This document shows, piece by piece, positions 53,660 to 62,150 of a DNA stretch of 64,000 nt. Numbering within the stretch: position 1 is the stretch's first letter; every line of letters begins with the position of its first letter. Source of the stretch: Ramlibacter lithotrophicus (lineage in GTDB: Bacteria > Pseudomonadota > Gammaproteobacteria > Burkholderiales > Burkholderiaceae_C); assembly GCF_012184415.1 (NCBI RefSeq), contig NZ_VTOX01000003.1, forward strand, positions 1-64,000. Reading direction: 5' to 3'. The notes under the pieces were generated by a model that searched no databases, had not been told where the DNA came from, and saw only the letters and a program-made list of their open reading frames with translations. Both the position numbers and the translations under genes were made by a program.

Positions 53660-54151
53660 ATGGCCACCCCTTCCCAGCCCGCTCCCGCCGCCACCGGCGC
53701 ACCGGCTCCCGTCCGCCGCTCGCGCAAGATCGTGCTGGCGCTGGCCGTCCTGTCCACGCTGGCGGCCGCTGGCGGCGCCGCGGTCTTCTTCATGCGCGGC
53801 AACGCCGTGCTGGCGGCGCCGGCGCCCAAGCCCGTCAAGCCGATCTTCGTGACGCTGGAGCCGCTCACCGTGAATGTGCTGCCGGACGCGCGGCAGCGCT
53901 TCCTGCACGTGGGGCTCACGCTCAAGGTCAACGACGAGAAGGCACAGGCGCGCGTCAACGAGGCGATGCCCGAGTTGCGCAGCCGCCTGCTGCTGCTGCT
54001 GTCCAACCGCGATCCGGCCGGCCTCGCCTCGCTCGAGGACAAGCTGGCGCTCGCGGACCAGATCCGGACCGAGCTGAACCGGCCGGTGGCCAAGGGCCTG
54101 CCCCCGCAAGGGATCGAGGGCGTCGGCTTCACGGCCTTCGTGCTCCAGTAG
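53660..54151 (+). CDS. fliL: flagellar basal body-associated protein FliL
   Basis: A 163-residue single-pass membrane protein. It has a basic N-terminus, one membrane helix (IVLALAVLSTLAAAGGAAVF) and a periplasmic FliL domain (TVNVLPDARQRFLHVGLTLK; RDPAGLASLEDKLALADQI). FliL surrounds the stator and stabilises it under load. Confidence 0.95.
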   Translation: MATPSQPAPAATGAPAPVRRSRKIVLALAVLSTLAAAGGAAVFFMRGNAVLAAPAPKPVKPIFVTLEPLTVNVLPDARQRFLHVGLTLKVNDEKAQARVNEAMPELRSRLLLLLSNRDPAGLASLEDKLALADQIRTELNRPVAKGLPPQGIEGVGFTAFVLQ

Positions 54152-54170
54152 AGCGCCGGTACCGACCACC

Positions 54171-55172
54171 ATGGCCTACCAGCAGGTCCTGTCGCAAGAG
54201 GAAGTCGACGCGCTCCTCAACGGCGTCACCGGCGACTCCGCCGCCGCCGCCGCCGCGCCCGCCGCGCCCGAGGACGGCCTGCCCGTCTACGACCTCGGCT
54301 CGCACGCGCGGGTGGTGCGCGGCCGGATGCAGACGCTCGAACTGATCAACGAGCGTTTCGCGCGCCACCTGCGCGGCGGACTGCTGAATTTCATGCGCCG
54401 CAGTCCCGACATCACCAATGGCGGCTTCCAGGTGCAGCAGTACGGCGACTTCATCCGGCACCTGCCGGTGCCCGCCAACATCAACATGCTGCACATGAAG
54501 CCGCTGCGCGGCACCGGCCTGGTGGTGTTCGACCCCAAGCTGGTGTTCCTGGTGGTGGACAACCTGTTCGGCAGCGACGGCCGCTACCACATGCGCATCG
54601 AGGGCCGCGACTTCACGCGCACCGAGCAGCGCATCATCAAGCGCCTGCTGGACATGGCGCTCGAATGCTACGGCGAGGCCTGGAAGCCGGTGCTGCCGCT
54701 CGAGTTCGAATACATCCGCTCGGAAATGCACGGGCGGCTCGCCAACATCGTGGCCCCCAACGAGGTGGTGGTCACCAGCACGCTGCAGATCGAGTTCGGC
54801 CCGGTGGGCGGGTTCGTCCACGTCTGCCTGCCGTACTCCATGCTGGAGCCGCTGCGGCACCTGCTCGCCAACCCGATCCAATCCGACGCGATGGAAGTCG
54901 ACAAGCGCTGGGTCCGGCAGATGGCGCGCCAGGTCCACAGCGCCGACGTGGAACTGGCCGTTGAATTCGTGAGGATTCACGCCACGGTGGGGGAACTCCT
55001 CCACCTCAGGAAGGGAGACGTCCTGCCGATCGAGCTGCCCCAGCGCGTCACCGCGCTGGTCGAGCGCACGCCCGTCCTGCAGGGCCGCTACGGAACGTCG
55101 GGCGGCCACTACGCAGTGAGCGTCGAGCAGGTCTTCCATCACGCACTCGAGGACCGACTGGAAAATGACTGA
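54171..55172 (+). CDS. fliM: flagellar motor switch protein FliM
   Basis: A 333-residue C-ring protein. The N-terminal LSQEEVDALLNG binds phospho-CheY. The middle domain contains INMLHMKPLRGTGLVVFDPK, and the C-terminal SpoA-like domain (LRKGDVLPIELPQRVTALVE) pairs with FliN. The start at 54171 lies 19 bases after fliL. The end overlaps the fliN start by eight bases. Confidence 0.98.
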   Translation: MAYQQVLSQEEVDALLNGVTGDSAAAAAAPAAPEDGLPVYDLGSHARVVRGRMQTLELINERFARHLRGGLLNFMRRSPDITNGGFQVQQYGDFIRHLPVPANINMLHMKPLRGTGLVVFDPKLVFLVVDNLFGSDGRYHMRIEGRDFTRTEQRIIKRLLDMALECYGEAWKPVLPLEFEYIRSEMHGRLANIVAPNEVVVTSTLQIEFGPVGGFVHVCLPYSMLEPLRHLLANPIQSDAMEVDKRWVRQMARQVHSADVELAVEFVRIHATVGELLHLRKGDVLPIELPQRVTALVERTPVLQGRYGTSGGHYAVSVEQVFHHALEDRLEND

Positions 55173-55653
55173 AGCTACCGACGCCGACTGGGCCGCCGCG
55201 ATGGCGGAGCAGGCCGCCGCGCCCGGCCCGGCACCCGCGGCCGCCGCCGGCGGGGACGACTGGGCCGCCGCCCTGGCCGAGCAGACGGCCGCCGCGCGCC
55301 CGGCCGCGCCGCCCCCCGCCGCCGTGCAGCCCGCGGCCGCCCACGTGTTCCAGCAGATCGAACCCGCGCGCCCGGTGGGCGGCGTCGACCTGGACATGGA
55401 GCGCATCAAGAACATCCCGGTGCAGCTCACGGCCGAACTGGGGCGCACCCGCGTCACCATCAAGAACCTGCTGGGCCTCTCGCAGGGCTCGGTGGTGGAG
55501 CTCGACGGCCTGGCCGGCCAGCCGCTGGACGTGTTCATCAACGGTTATCTCATCGCGCAGGGCGAGGTCGTGGTGGTCAACGACAAGTACGGCATCCGCC
55601 TGACGGACATCGTCGTGCCCTCCGAGCGCATCCAGAAGCTCGCACGCTCATGA
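55165..55653 (+). CDS. fliN: flagellar motor switch protein FliN
   Basis: A 162-residue protein with an Ala-rich N-terminal extension of about 70 residues, then the conserved SpoA domain: [57 protein letters not shown]. It completes the C ring and helps dock the FliH-FliI complex. Its stop overlaps the fliO start by four bases. Confidence 0.98.
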   Translation: MTEATDADWAAAMAEQAAAPGPAPAAAAGGDDWAAALAEQTAAARPAAPPPAAVQPAAAHVFQQIEPARPVGGVDLDMERIKNIPVQLTAELGRTRVTIKNLLGLSQGSVVELDGLAGQPLDVFINGYLIAQGEVVVVNDKYGIRLTDIVVPSERIQKLARS

Positions 55654-56099
55654 CCGCCTTTCGTTGCATCGCGGCGCTGGCGGGCCTGGCCGGGGCACCC
55701 GCCCTCGCGGCCCTGCCGACGGTGGCGAGCGCGCCGCCGCCCCCGCCGGCCGGCGGCGGGATGCTGCAGGCGCTGGCGGGCCTGCTGGTAGTGGTCGGAC
55801 TGATCTTCCTGCTGGCGTGGGCCGCCCGCCGCATCGGCCTGCAGCGGCTCACCGGCTCCGGCATCGTGAAGGTGGTGTCCAGCACCGCGGTCGGCACCCG
55901 CGAACGCGTGGTGGTGGTGGAGGTGGCGGGAAGCTGGCTGGTCCTCGGCGTCACCGCCAGCCAGGTGAACACGCTGCATACCTTGCCCGCGCAGGCTGCC
56001 GGCGCGGCAGCCGCTGCCGGTCAGCCTGCAAGCCCGATGGTCGGGATGTTTTCGGCCAGGCTGCGCCACGCCCTGACCGGCAGCGGTCCCGCGGCATGA
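55650..56099 (+). CDS. fliO: flagellar protein FliO
   Basis: A 149-residue protein with a signal-like first segment, one strong membrane helix ([19 protein letters not shown]) and a small cytosolic FliO domain ([20 protein letters not shown], then [16 protein letters not shown]). It assists assembly of the FliP-FliR export core. Coupled by four-base overlaps to fliN and fliP. Confidence 0.93.
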   Translation: MTAFRCIAALAGLAGAPALAALPTVASAPPPPPAGGGMLQALAGLLVVVGLIFLLAWAARRIGLQRLTGSGIVKVVSSTAVGTRERVVVVEVAGSWLVLGVTASQVNTLHTLPAQAAGAAAAAGQPASPMVGMFSARLRHALTGSGPAA

Positions 56100-56851
56100 C
56101 ACCCCGGATCCGCCGCTTCCTCGCCTGCGCCGCCCTGGCCGCGGCGGCCATCCTGCCCACGCTGGCGGCGGCCCAGGGGCTGCCCGGCGTCGTCGTCAGG
56201 CCGGGGCCGGGCGGCACGCAGACGTGGTCGCTCAGCGTGCAGACGCTGGTGCTGCTGACGTCGCTCACCTTCCTGCCGGCGCTGATGCTGTCGATGACCA
56301 GCTTCACCCGCATCCTGATCGTGCTGGGCCTGCTGCGCACCGCCATCGGCACCCAGTCCTCGCCGCCCAACCAGATCCTGGTCGGCCTCTCGCTGTTCCT
56401 CACCTTCTTCGTCATGTCCCCGGTCTTCGAGCGGGCCTACGCCGATGCGTACCGGCCGTTCTCGGAAAACCGCATCAGCGCCGAGCAGGCGCTGGAGCGC
56501 GGCGCGGCGCCGTTCAAGTCGTTCATGCTGAAGCAGACCCGCGAGAACGACCTGGCGCTGTTCGCGGGCCTGGCGAAGGTGCCGGCCATGCAGGGGCCCG
56601 AGGACGTGCCGTTCCGGATCCTGCTGCCCTCGTTCGTGATCAGCGAGCTGAAGACCGCGTTCCAGATCGGGTTCACGATCTTCATCCCCTTCCTCATCAT
56701 CGACCTCGTCGTCGCCAGCGTGCTGATGTCGATGGGCATGATGATGGTGCCGCCCGCCTCGATCGCGCTGCCGTTCAAGCTGATGCTGTTCGTGCTCGCC
56801 GACGGCTGGCAGCTGCTGGTCGGCGCGCTCGCGCAGAGCTTCACCTTGTAG
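56096..56851 (+). CDS. fliP: flagellar export gate protein FliP
   Basis: A 251-residue protein with a cleavable signal peptide ([20 protein letters not shown]) and four membrane helices. [20 protein letters not shown] and [20 protein letters not shown] are family signatures. Five FliP subunits form most of the export core pore. Confidence 0.98.
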   Translation: MTPRIRRFLACAALAAAAILPTLAAAQGLPGVVVRPGPGGTQTWSLSVQTLVLLTSLTFLPALMLSMTSFTRILIVLGLLRTAIGTQSSPPNQILVGLSLFLTFFVMSPVFERAYADAYRPFSENRISAEQALERGAAPFKSFMLKQTRENDLALFAGLAKVPAMQGPEDVPFRILLPSFVISELKTAFQIGFTIFIPFLIIDLVVASVLMSMGMMMVPPASIALPFKLMLFVLADGWQLLVGALAQSFTL

Positions 56852-56854
56852 CCC

Positions 56855-57124
56855 ATGACGCCCGAAACCGTCATGTCGCTCGGGGCGCAGGCCATCCAGC
56901 TCACCTTGCTGGTGTCCGCCCCGCTGCTGCTGGTCGCCCTGGTGGTCGGCCTGGTGATCAGCATCTTCCAGGCGGCCACGCAGATCAACGAAGCGACGCT
57001 TTCGTTCATTCCCAAGCTGATCGCCGTCTTCGTCGCGCTGGTGGTGGCCGGGCCCTGGATGCTCGCGCAACTGGTCGCCTTCATGCGGCAGCTGTTCGGC
57101 TCGATTCCGCAGCTGGTCGGCTGA
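56855..57124 (+). CDS. fliQ: flagellar export gate protein FliQ
   Basis: An 89-residue protein with two membrane helices and the FliQ signature VISIFQAATQINEATLSFIP. Four copies wrap the FliP-FliR core. It starts three bases after fliP. Confidence 0.98.
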   Translation: MTPETVMSLGAQAIQLTLLVSAPLLLVALVVGLVISIFQAATQINEATLSFIPKLIAVFVALVVAGPWMLAQLVAFMRQLFGSIPQLVG

Positions 57125-57160
57125 GCCCGACCGCCGCGCCTCCCGGCCACCGAACACGCG

Positions 57161-57958
57161 ATGGGCCCCGCCGTCATCTCCGTCACCTCCGCGGAGCTGA
57201 TGGCCTGGACGGCGGCCTTCCTGTGGCCGTTCGTCCGCATGCTGGCCCTGGTCGCCACGGCACCGGTGCTGGGCGACCCGGCCGTGCCGCGCCAGGTCAA
57301 GGTCGCGCTCGCCGCCCTGCTTGCGTTCGCCCTCGCGCCGTCGATCGGCGCGGCGGCGGCGGTGCCCAGCGTCTCGGCCGAGGGGGTCTGGATCGCCGTG
57401 CAGCAGGTCCTCGCCGGCATCGCCATGGGCTTTTCCATGCGCCTGGTGTTCGCCGCCGTGCAGGTCGCCGGCGAGTACATCGGCCTGCAGATGGGCCTGT
57501 CGTTCGCATCGTTCTTCGATCCGTCCAGCAACGGCACCACCATGGTCGTGTCGCGCCTGCTGTACATGCTGGCGGTGCTGATCTTCCTCGCCATCGACGG
57601 CCACCTGCTCCTGATCGCGGTGCTGGCGCAGAGCTTCGAGACGCTGCCGGTCGCCGCGGCGCCGCTGTCCGCGGCCGGCTGGGCCGTGCTGGTGCGTTCG
57701 GCGGGGGAGATCTTCGCCAGCGGCCTGATGCTCGCGCTGCCGCTGGTCACCGCGCTGCTGATCCTGAACCTGGCGATGGGCATCCTCAACCGCGCATCGC
57801 CCCAGTTCAGCATCTTCGCCGTGGGCTTCCCGCTGACGCTGCTGGCGGGCGTCGCGATGCTGTACCTCCTGATGCCGCAACTGGCCGGCTTCCTCGACCC
57901 GCGGTTCGCGGCGGCGCTTGACAACGCTGGTCAGGTCATGCGGACACTTCGTCCCTGA
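57161..57958 (+). CDS. fliR: flagellar export gate protein FliR
   Basis: A 265-residue protein with about six membrane helices. FLWPFVRMLALVATAPVLGD and GEYIGLQMGLSFASFFDPSS are the FliR signatures. One FliR joins five FliP in the export core. It ends the operon and its last 23 bases overlap the end of a convergent histidine kinase gene. Confidence 0.98.
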   Translation: MGPAVISVTSAELMAWTAAFLWPFVRMLALVATAPVLGDPAVPRQVKVALAALLAFALAPSIGAAAAVPSVSAEGVWIAVQQVLAGIAMGFSMRLVFAAVQVAGEYIGLQMGLSFASFFDPSSNGTTMVVSRLLYMLAVLIFLAIDGHLLLIAVLAQSFETLPVAAAPLSAAGWAVLVRSAGEIFASGLMLALPLVTALLILNLAMGILNRASPQFSIFAVGFPLTLLAGVAMLYLLMPQLAGFLDPRFAAALDNAGQVMRTLRP

Positions 57959-59132
57959 CCGGCGGCTCGAGGCCGTACTGGCAGGGCACGCACCCGGCCG
58001 CGGCGCAGGTGCCGAGCGTGAACGAGAAGGTGGCGCCCCGGCCCGGCGCCGACTCGGCCCAGATGCGGCCGCCATGGCGCTCGACGACGCGCTGCACGTT
58101 GGCCAGCCCGATCCCGGTGCCCGGGAATTCGGCCTGCGAATGCAGGCGCTGGAAGTCGCGGAACAGCTTTCCGGCGTGCGCCATGTCGAAGCCGGCGCCG
58201 TCGTCGCGCACCTGGTACACCACCTCGCCATCCGGCGCCGCCTGGGCAGTGAAGCTGATGCTCGCTTCGGCGCGGCGGCCGGTGAACTTCCAGGCGTTGG
58301 CCAGCAGGTTGTCGAGCAGGACGGTGAGCAGGTGGGGGTCGCCTCCGCCGCAGATGCCGTCCTGCACCTGCACCGACACGATGCGGTCGAGGTCGCGCAG
58401 CTGGAGATCGCGCAGGATGCGGCGTGCGGCGCCGCTGAGATCGACCCGGCGCACCGCCAGCGGCGCGTGCGCGATCCGGGCGGACGAGAGCAGCGCCTCC
58501 ATGTGGCCTTCCAGCTGCCCGACGGCCGCCAGGATGCGCTCGACGTAGTGGCGGCTGCGGGGCGACGCCTCAGGACCCAGCACCCGGTCCAGGGCCCTGG
58601 CGAAGCCGGCGAGGGTGCCAAGGGGCGCCTGCAGGTCGTGCGCGACCGACACCGGCAACTGCCGCGGGGAGACGGGCGCGGAGCCTGGGGACGAGGCCGA
58701 CGGTGCGGCAGGCCGCAACACGACGATGACGCGCGGCTCGCCGGCAGCGCCGGGGTACTGCGTCATGCGCACCTGCACGTCCACTGGCGTGCCGTCAACG
58801 CGCAGGGCGGTGACGGTGCCGGCCGCCTTGCCGGCGCGCCGCAACTCCGCGATCAGCGGCTCGACCCGGTGGTCGCGTGGCGCGAGCAGCGTCCGCACCG
58901 CGGTGACGCGGGCCAGCTGGCCCGGTTGCGCCCCGAGCAGTTCGGCGACGGCCGGGTTGGCGCGCTCGACGGCCCCGCCCGGCCCCAGCAGCAGCACGCC
59001 GTCCGAGGTGGCGGCGAACAGGAGGTCGAATTCCTCCCCGGGGCCGCCCGGCGGCATGCCGGCGGAACGCTCGCGCTGGTGTGCGGAGCCGGCGCAGCGT
59101 GTGACCGGTTGGCCGAGGGCGATCGGTTGCAT
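57936..59132 (-). CDS. soluble PAS-domain histidine kinase downstream of flgL
   Basis: A 398-residue kinase with no membrane segment. A PAS domain (about residues 33-145; FDLLFAATSDGVLLLGPGGA) is followed by a HisKA domain with the phospho-His in VAHDLQAPLGTLAGF, and an ATPase domain with the N box DNLLANAWKFT and G boxes VRDDGAGFDM and GTGIGLANVQRVV. It lies nine bases after flgL on the same strand, so it probably shares the flgKL transcript. No response regulator gene is beside it. A role in motility control is inferred from position only. Confidence 0.88.
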   Translation of the reverse strand: MQPIALGQPVTRCAGSAHQRERSAGMPPGGPGEEFDLLFAATSDGVLLLGPGGAVERANPAVAELLGAQPGQLARVTAVRTLLAPRDHRVEPLIAELRRAGKAAGTVTALRVDGTPVDVQVRMTQYPGAAGEPRVIVVLRPAAPSASSPGSAPVSPRQLPVSVAHDLQAPLGTLAGFARALDRVLGPEASPRSRHYVERILAAVGQLEGHMEALLSSARIAHAPLAVRRVDLSGAARRILRDLQLRDLDRIVSVQVQDGICGGGDPHLLTVLLDNLLANAWKFTGRRAEASISFTAQAAPDGEVVYQVRDDGAGFDMAHAGKLFRDFQRLHSQAEFPGTGIGLANVQRVVERHGGRIWAESAPGRGATFSFTLGTCAAAGCVPCQYGLEPPVRDEVSA

Positions 59133-59141
59133 CGCCGGGCG

Positions 59142-60344
59142 CTACAGGTAGTTGAACAAGGCGATGCTCTGCAGCCGGGCAAAGGTCTGCTGCGTGGCCC
59201 GCAGGTTGCTCTCGCGCTGCGCGAACTCGGTCAGCGCGCTCGCGTAATCGAGGTCCTGCAGTTCGGAGAGATAGGTCTGGTCGACGATGTTGCGCCATTC
59301 GCCGCTCGCGTCCAGCGAGTCCAGTTCGGCCAGGCGCGAGCCGACGGCCGAGCGCACGGTGAGCACGTTGTCGTGGGCGTTGGTGATCTTCGCGTTGGCC
59401 GTGCCGAGCGCGTTGCGCACGTCTGCCAGGGAAGCTGCGTCGGTCGCGGGAACCCGCAAGGCGGTGATCAGGTCGCGCATCGCCTGGAACACGTCGGTGC
59501 CGGCCTGCTGCGCATTGCCGACGGTGAAGACGTCGCCGGCGACCGGTGCGCCGTCGATCCGCACGGACAGGCCCGCAGCCGTGATCGGCTCGCCGGCCGT
59601 GAAGTCGCCGCTCGCGAGCACCGTGCCGTCGTCGGCGTTCCTGAGCGTGTACGTCGCCTTGGCCGTCGCGGTGGCGGTGGTGTCGAACGTCAGCTCGTAG
59701 TTCCCGCCGTCGGTGACGTTCACGCCGCCGAAGACGCCCGATCCCTGGTTGCCGGCGCCGGCCGCGGGCACCCGGACCGCGCTGCCCTGCACCGCGCGGA
59801 ACACGCTCTCGCCGTCGTCCGTCACCGCCATCTGGCGCGAAACGTCGACCTGCACCAGCCGCTGTCCCTGGTCGCCGTTGTACGCCACGGTGGCGCCCTG
59901 CGCCACGAAGGGCGGGGCGTCGCCCTTGAACCCCGCGAACAGGTACTGCCCGTTCCCGTCGGTCGAATTGGCGACGCCCAGCAGTTCCGCGAACTGGCTT
60001 TCCAGCGCGGTGCCCAGGGTGGCGCGGTCCGCATCCGTCAGCGTGCCGTTGCCGGCCTGGACGATCAGCGCCTTGACCTCTTGCAGGACGCGGGTGGCCG
60101 ACTGCAGGGCGGTCTCTTCCATGGCGAGCGACTGCCCGGCCCGGCTGCGGCTGGCCGCGTACTGCGACGTCTCGGCCAGCGACTGGCTCACGCCCAGCGC
60201 CCGCGCCGCGGCGACCGGATCCTGCGACGGCGTGATGAATTTGCTGCCGGCGCCGATCTTCTGCTGGACCTGGAACAGCTTCTGCTGCAGGCGGCCCATG
60301 CCGGCGGCGTTGCGTTCGAAGAATGCCTGCGTGCTGATTCGCAT
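59142..60344 (-). CDS. flgL: flagellar hook-filament junction protein FlgL (HAP3)
   Basis: A 400-residue flagellin-like protein. The N-terminus MRISTQAFFERNAAGMGRLQ and KIGAGSKFITPSQDPVAAAR, and the C-terminus DLDYASALTEFAQRESNLRA followed by LQSIALFNYL, are conserved. It forms the second junction zone between hook and filament. It follows flgK by 14 bases. Confidence 0.97.
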   Translation of the reverse strand: MRISTQAFFERNAAGMGRLQQKLFQVQQKIGAGSKFITPSQDPVAAARALGVSQSLAETSQYAASRSRAGQSLAMEETALQSATRVLQEVKALIVQAGNGTLTDADRATLGTALESQFAELLGVANSTDGNGQYLFAGFKGDAPPFVAQGATVAYNGDQGQRLVQVDVSRQMAVTDDGESVFRAVQGSAVRVPAAGAGNQGSGVFGGVNVTDGGNYELTFDTTATATAKATYTLRNADDGTVLASGDFTAGEPITAAGLSVRIDGAPVAGDVFTVGNAQQAGTDVFQAMRDLITALRVPATDAASLADVRNALGTANAKITNAHDNVLTVRSAVGSRLAELDSLDASGEWRNIVDQTYLSELQDLDYASALTEFAQRESNLRATQQTFARLQSIALFNYL

Positions 60345-60358
60345 AGCGTGGATCCTGC

Positions 60359-62050
60359 TCAGCGCAAGCCGAGGATGGTGTCGAACATGGTGGAGGCGGC
60401 CTGGATCACCTTGGCGTTCGCCTGGTACATCTGCTGGTACTGCAGCAGGTTGGCCGTCTCCTCGTCCTGGTTCACGCCGGCCACCGAGTCGAGGCTGGCG
60501 CGCACCTGGCCGGCGAGGCTGGACTGGCTGGTGAAGGCCACTTCGACCTCCATCGCCTTGTTGCCGACCTCGCTGACCAGCCGCGCGTAGGCGCCGTTGA
60601 AGGTCGCCGTGCCGCCGACCACGGCCGCGCGCTGCAGTCCCGCCAGGGCCAGGGCATTGCGCCCGTCGGACGGCCCGCTCTGGCCGCCGTCGTCCGCGGG
60701 TCCGGCGCCGGCGGCGATCGCGACGGGGTCGGCGACCGCCACGTCGAAGTTCCGCGCGGCGGAGCGCGTCGGAACCACGAGGAACGAGTCACCCGCCTGC
60801 GGGGTGCCGGCCGCCCAGCTGAGCTCGATGCCGTCGAAGGTGATGCTGCCCGGTGCCGACGGATCGGCGCCCACCGGCGTGAAATCGACCGGCTGTCCAT
60901 CCGACAGCCGGGTGACGGCCAGGCCCGGCACGCCCGCGGTGAGCCTGACCTGGACCTGGTAGTCGCTGGTCGTGAGCGCTCCGGCGTCGTCGATCGCCGC
61001 CGTGAACTGGAGCGGATCGGGATTCTGGCTGCGGGTGTCGCGATAGACCTCGGGCCCCGACAGGCGGAAGAAATCGCCGCCGGGGTCGCCGCGCAGGTCG
61101 ATCCCGCGCGCATGCTGCTGGTTGAACTGCACCGCCAGCGCCGTCGCCAGGCGGCCGATCGCGTTCTGCGTGCCGGCGAGCGATTGCGATCGGAACGCCA
61201 GCACGCCGCCGAGCGCGCCGCCGCCGACCTCGCCGTCCCTCAGCTCGATCGCCTCGCCGTCCACGCCGACCAGGGCCACCGCCGTGCGGGTGGGGTCCGC
61301 CGCCGACGTGACGGCGGCCATCGTCGCGGTGCGGTCGCCCAGCACGAGCGTCTGGCCGCTGCCGACGAAGAGGTTGTACTGGCCGCCGTCCTGCCTGACG
61401 ACCGCGACGTCGACCAGCTTGCTGAGGTCGTTCACCAGCTTGTCGCGCGTATCCAGCAGGTCGTTGGGCGGCTGGCCGCCGGTGGCCGCGGCCAGTTGCG
61501 AGATCTGCCGGTTCAGGCTGGCCACCTGGGTGGCGATGGCATTGACCTGGCTGACGCTGCCGGCGATCTGCTCGTTCAGCGATGCGTTCAGGTCCGTCAG
61601 GTACTGGTCGACCGAGCGGAACTTGCCGGCCAGGGCCGCCGCCGTGCTGAGCATCTCCTGGCGCGCCGCCGGATCCGCCGGCGTGTCGGCGACGCCCTGC
61701 ACCCCGGTGAAGAACTTCTGCATCAGCGCGGACAGGCCGGAGTCGCGGTCGGCCAGCAGGTTGTCCAGCCGGCTGATCTGCGTCGCGTAGGTTTCCAGCC
61801 CGGCGGCCGACGAATCGGCGCGCGACAGCTGGGCCGCGAGGAATTCGTCGTAGCTGCGCTGGACGCTGGTGACCCGGGCGCCCGTACCGAGGAATCCGCC
61901 GATGGTGGCATTCGCCGGATTGGCCTGGACCACGACCTTCTGCCGGCTGTAGCCCTCGGTGTAGACGTTGGCCGTGTTCTGCGCCGTCGTCGCGAGGGCC
62001 GTGCGGGCGACGGTCAGGCCGGACAGGCCGGTGGAGAACAGAGTGGACAT
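60359..62050 (-). CDS. flgK: flagellar hook-associated protein FlgK (HAP1)
   Basis: A 563-residue protein. The N-terminus STLFSTGLSGLTVARTALAT, then NTANVYTEGYSRQKVVV, and the C-terminus SLDSVAGVNQDEETANLLQY, then YQANAKVIQAASTMFDTIL, are the conserved HAP1 ends. It forms the first junction ring on the hook. Its start is about 65 bases from a sigma-28-like element. The flgA-flgJ genes that usually precede it are not here; a chemoreceptor gene lies upstream instead. Confidence 0.97.
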   Translation of the reverse strand: MSTLFSTGLSGLTVARTALATTAQNTANVYTEGYSRQKVVVQANPANATIGGFLGTGARVTSVQRSYDEFLAAQLSRADSSAAGLETYATQISRLDNLLADRDSGLSALMQKFFTGVQGVADTPADPAARQEMLSTAAALAGKFRSVDQYLTDLNASLNEQIAGSVSQVNAIATQVASLNRQISQLAAATGGQPPNDLLDTRDKLVNDLSKLVDVAVVRQDGGQYNLFVGSGQTLVLGDRTATMAAVTSAADPTRTAVALVGVDGEAIELRDGEVGGGALGGVLAFRSQSLAGTQNAIGRLATALAVQFNQQHARGIDLRGDPGGDFFRLSGPEVYRDTRSQNPDPLQFTAAIDDAGALTTSDYQVQVRLTAGVPGLAVTRLSDGQPVDFTPVGADPSAPGSITFDGIELSWAAGTPQAGDSFLVVPTRSAARNFDVAVADPVAIAAGAGPADDGGQSGPSDGRNALALAGLQRAAVVGGTATFNGAYARLVSEVGNKAMEVEVAFTSQSSLAGQVRASLDSVAGVNQDEETANLLQYQQMYQANAKVIQAASTMFDTILGLR

Positions 62051-62114
62051 GGAACCTGGCTTTCGGATGCTGTCGTGGCGGTGGCGCCCGTCGCGCGGGC
62101 TCCCCTATTGCTGT

Positions 62115-62122
62115 TTATCGGC
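62115..62122 (-). promoter_or_regulatory. sigma-28-like -10 element upstream of flgK
   Basis: The minus strand reads GCCGATAA, as at the fliC promoter; the two sites share GTGCCGATAAA. It lies in the 100-base gap between the chemoreceptor stop and flgK. No convincing -35 is seen 11 bases upstream, so the strength of this promoter is uncertain. Confidence 0.55.
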
Positions 62123-62150
62123 ACGTTCCGCACGGCCGACAGGACGCGCG

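Noticed and set aside
49328..54132. Antisense frames of 700-840 codons over fliH, fliI and fliK
   Set aside because: They overlap complete flagellar genes with exact family motifs and have no ribosome-binding sites or recognisable domains.
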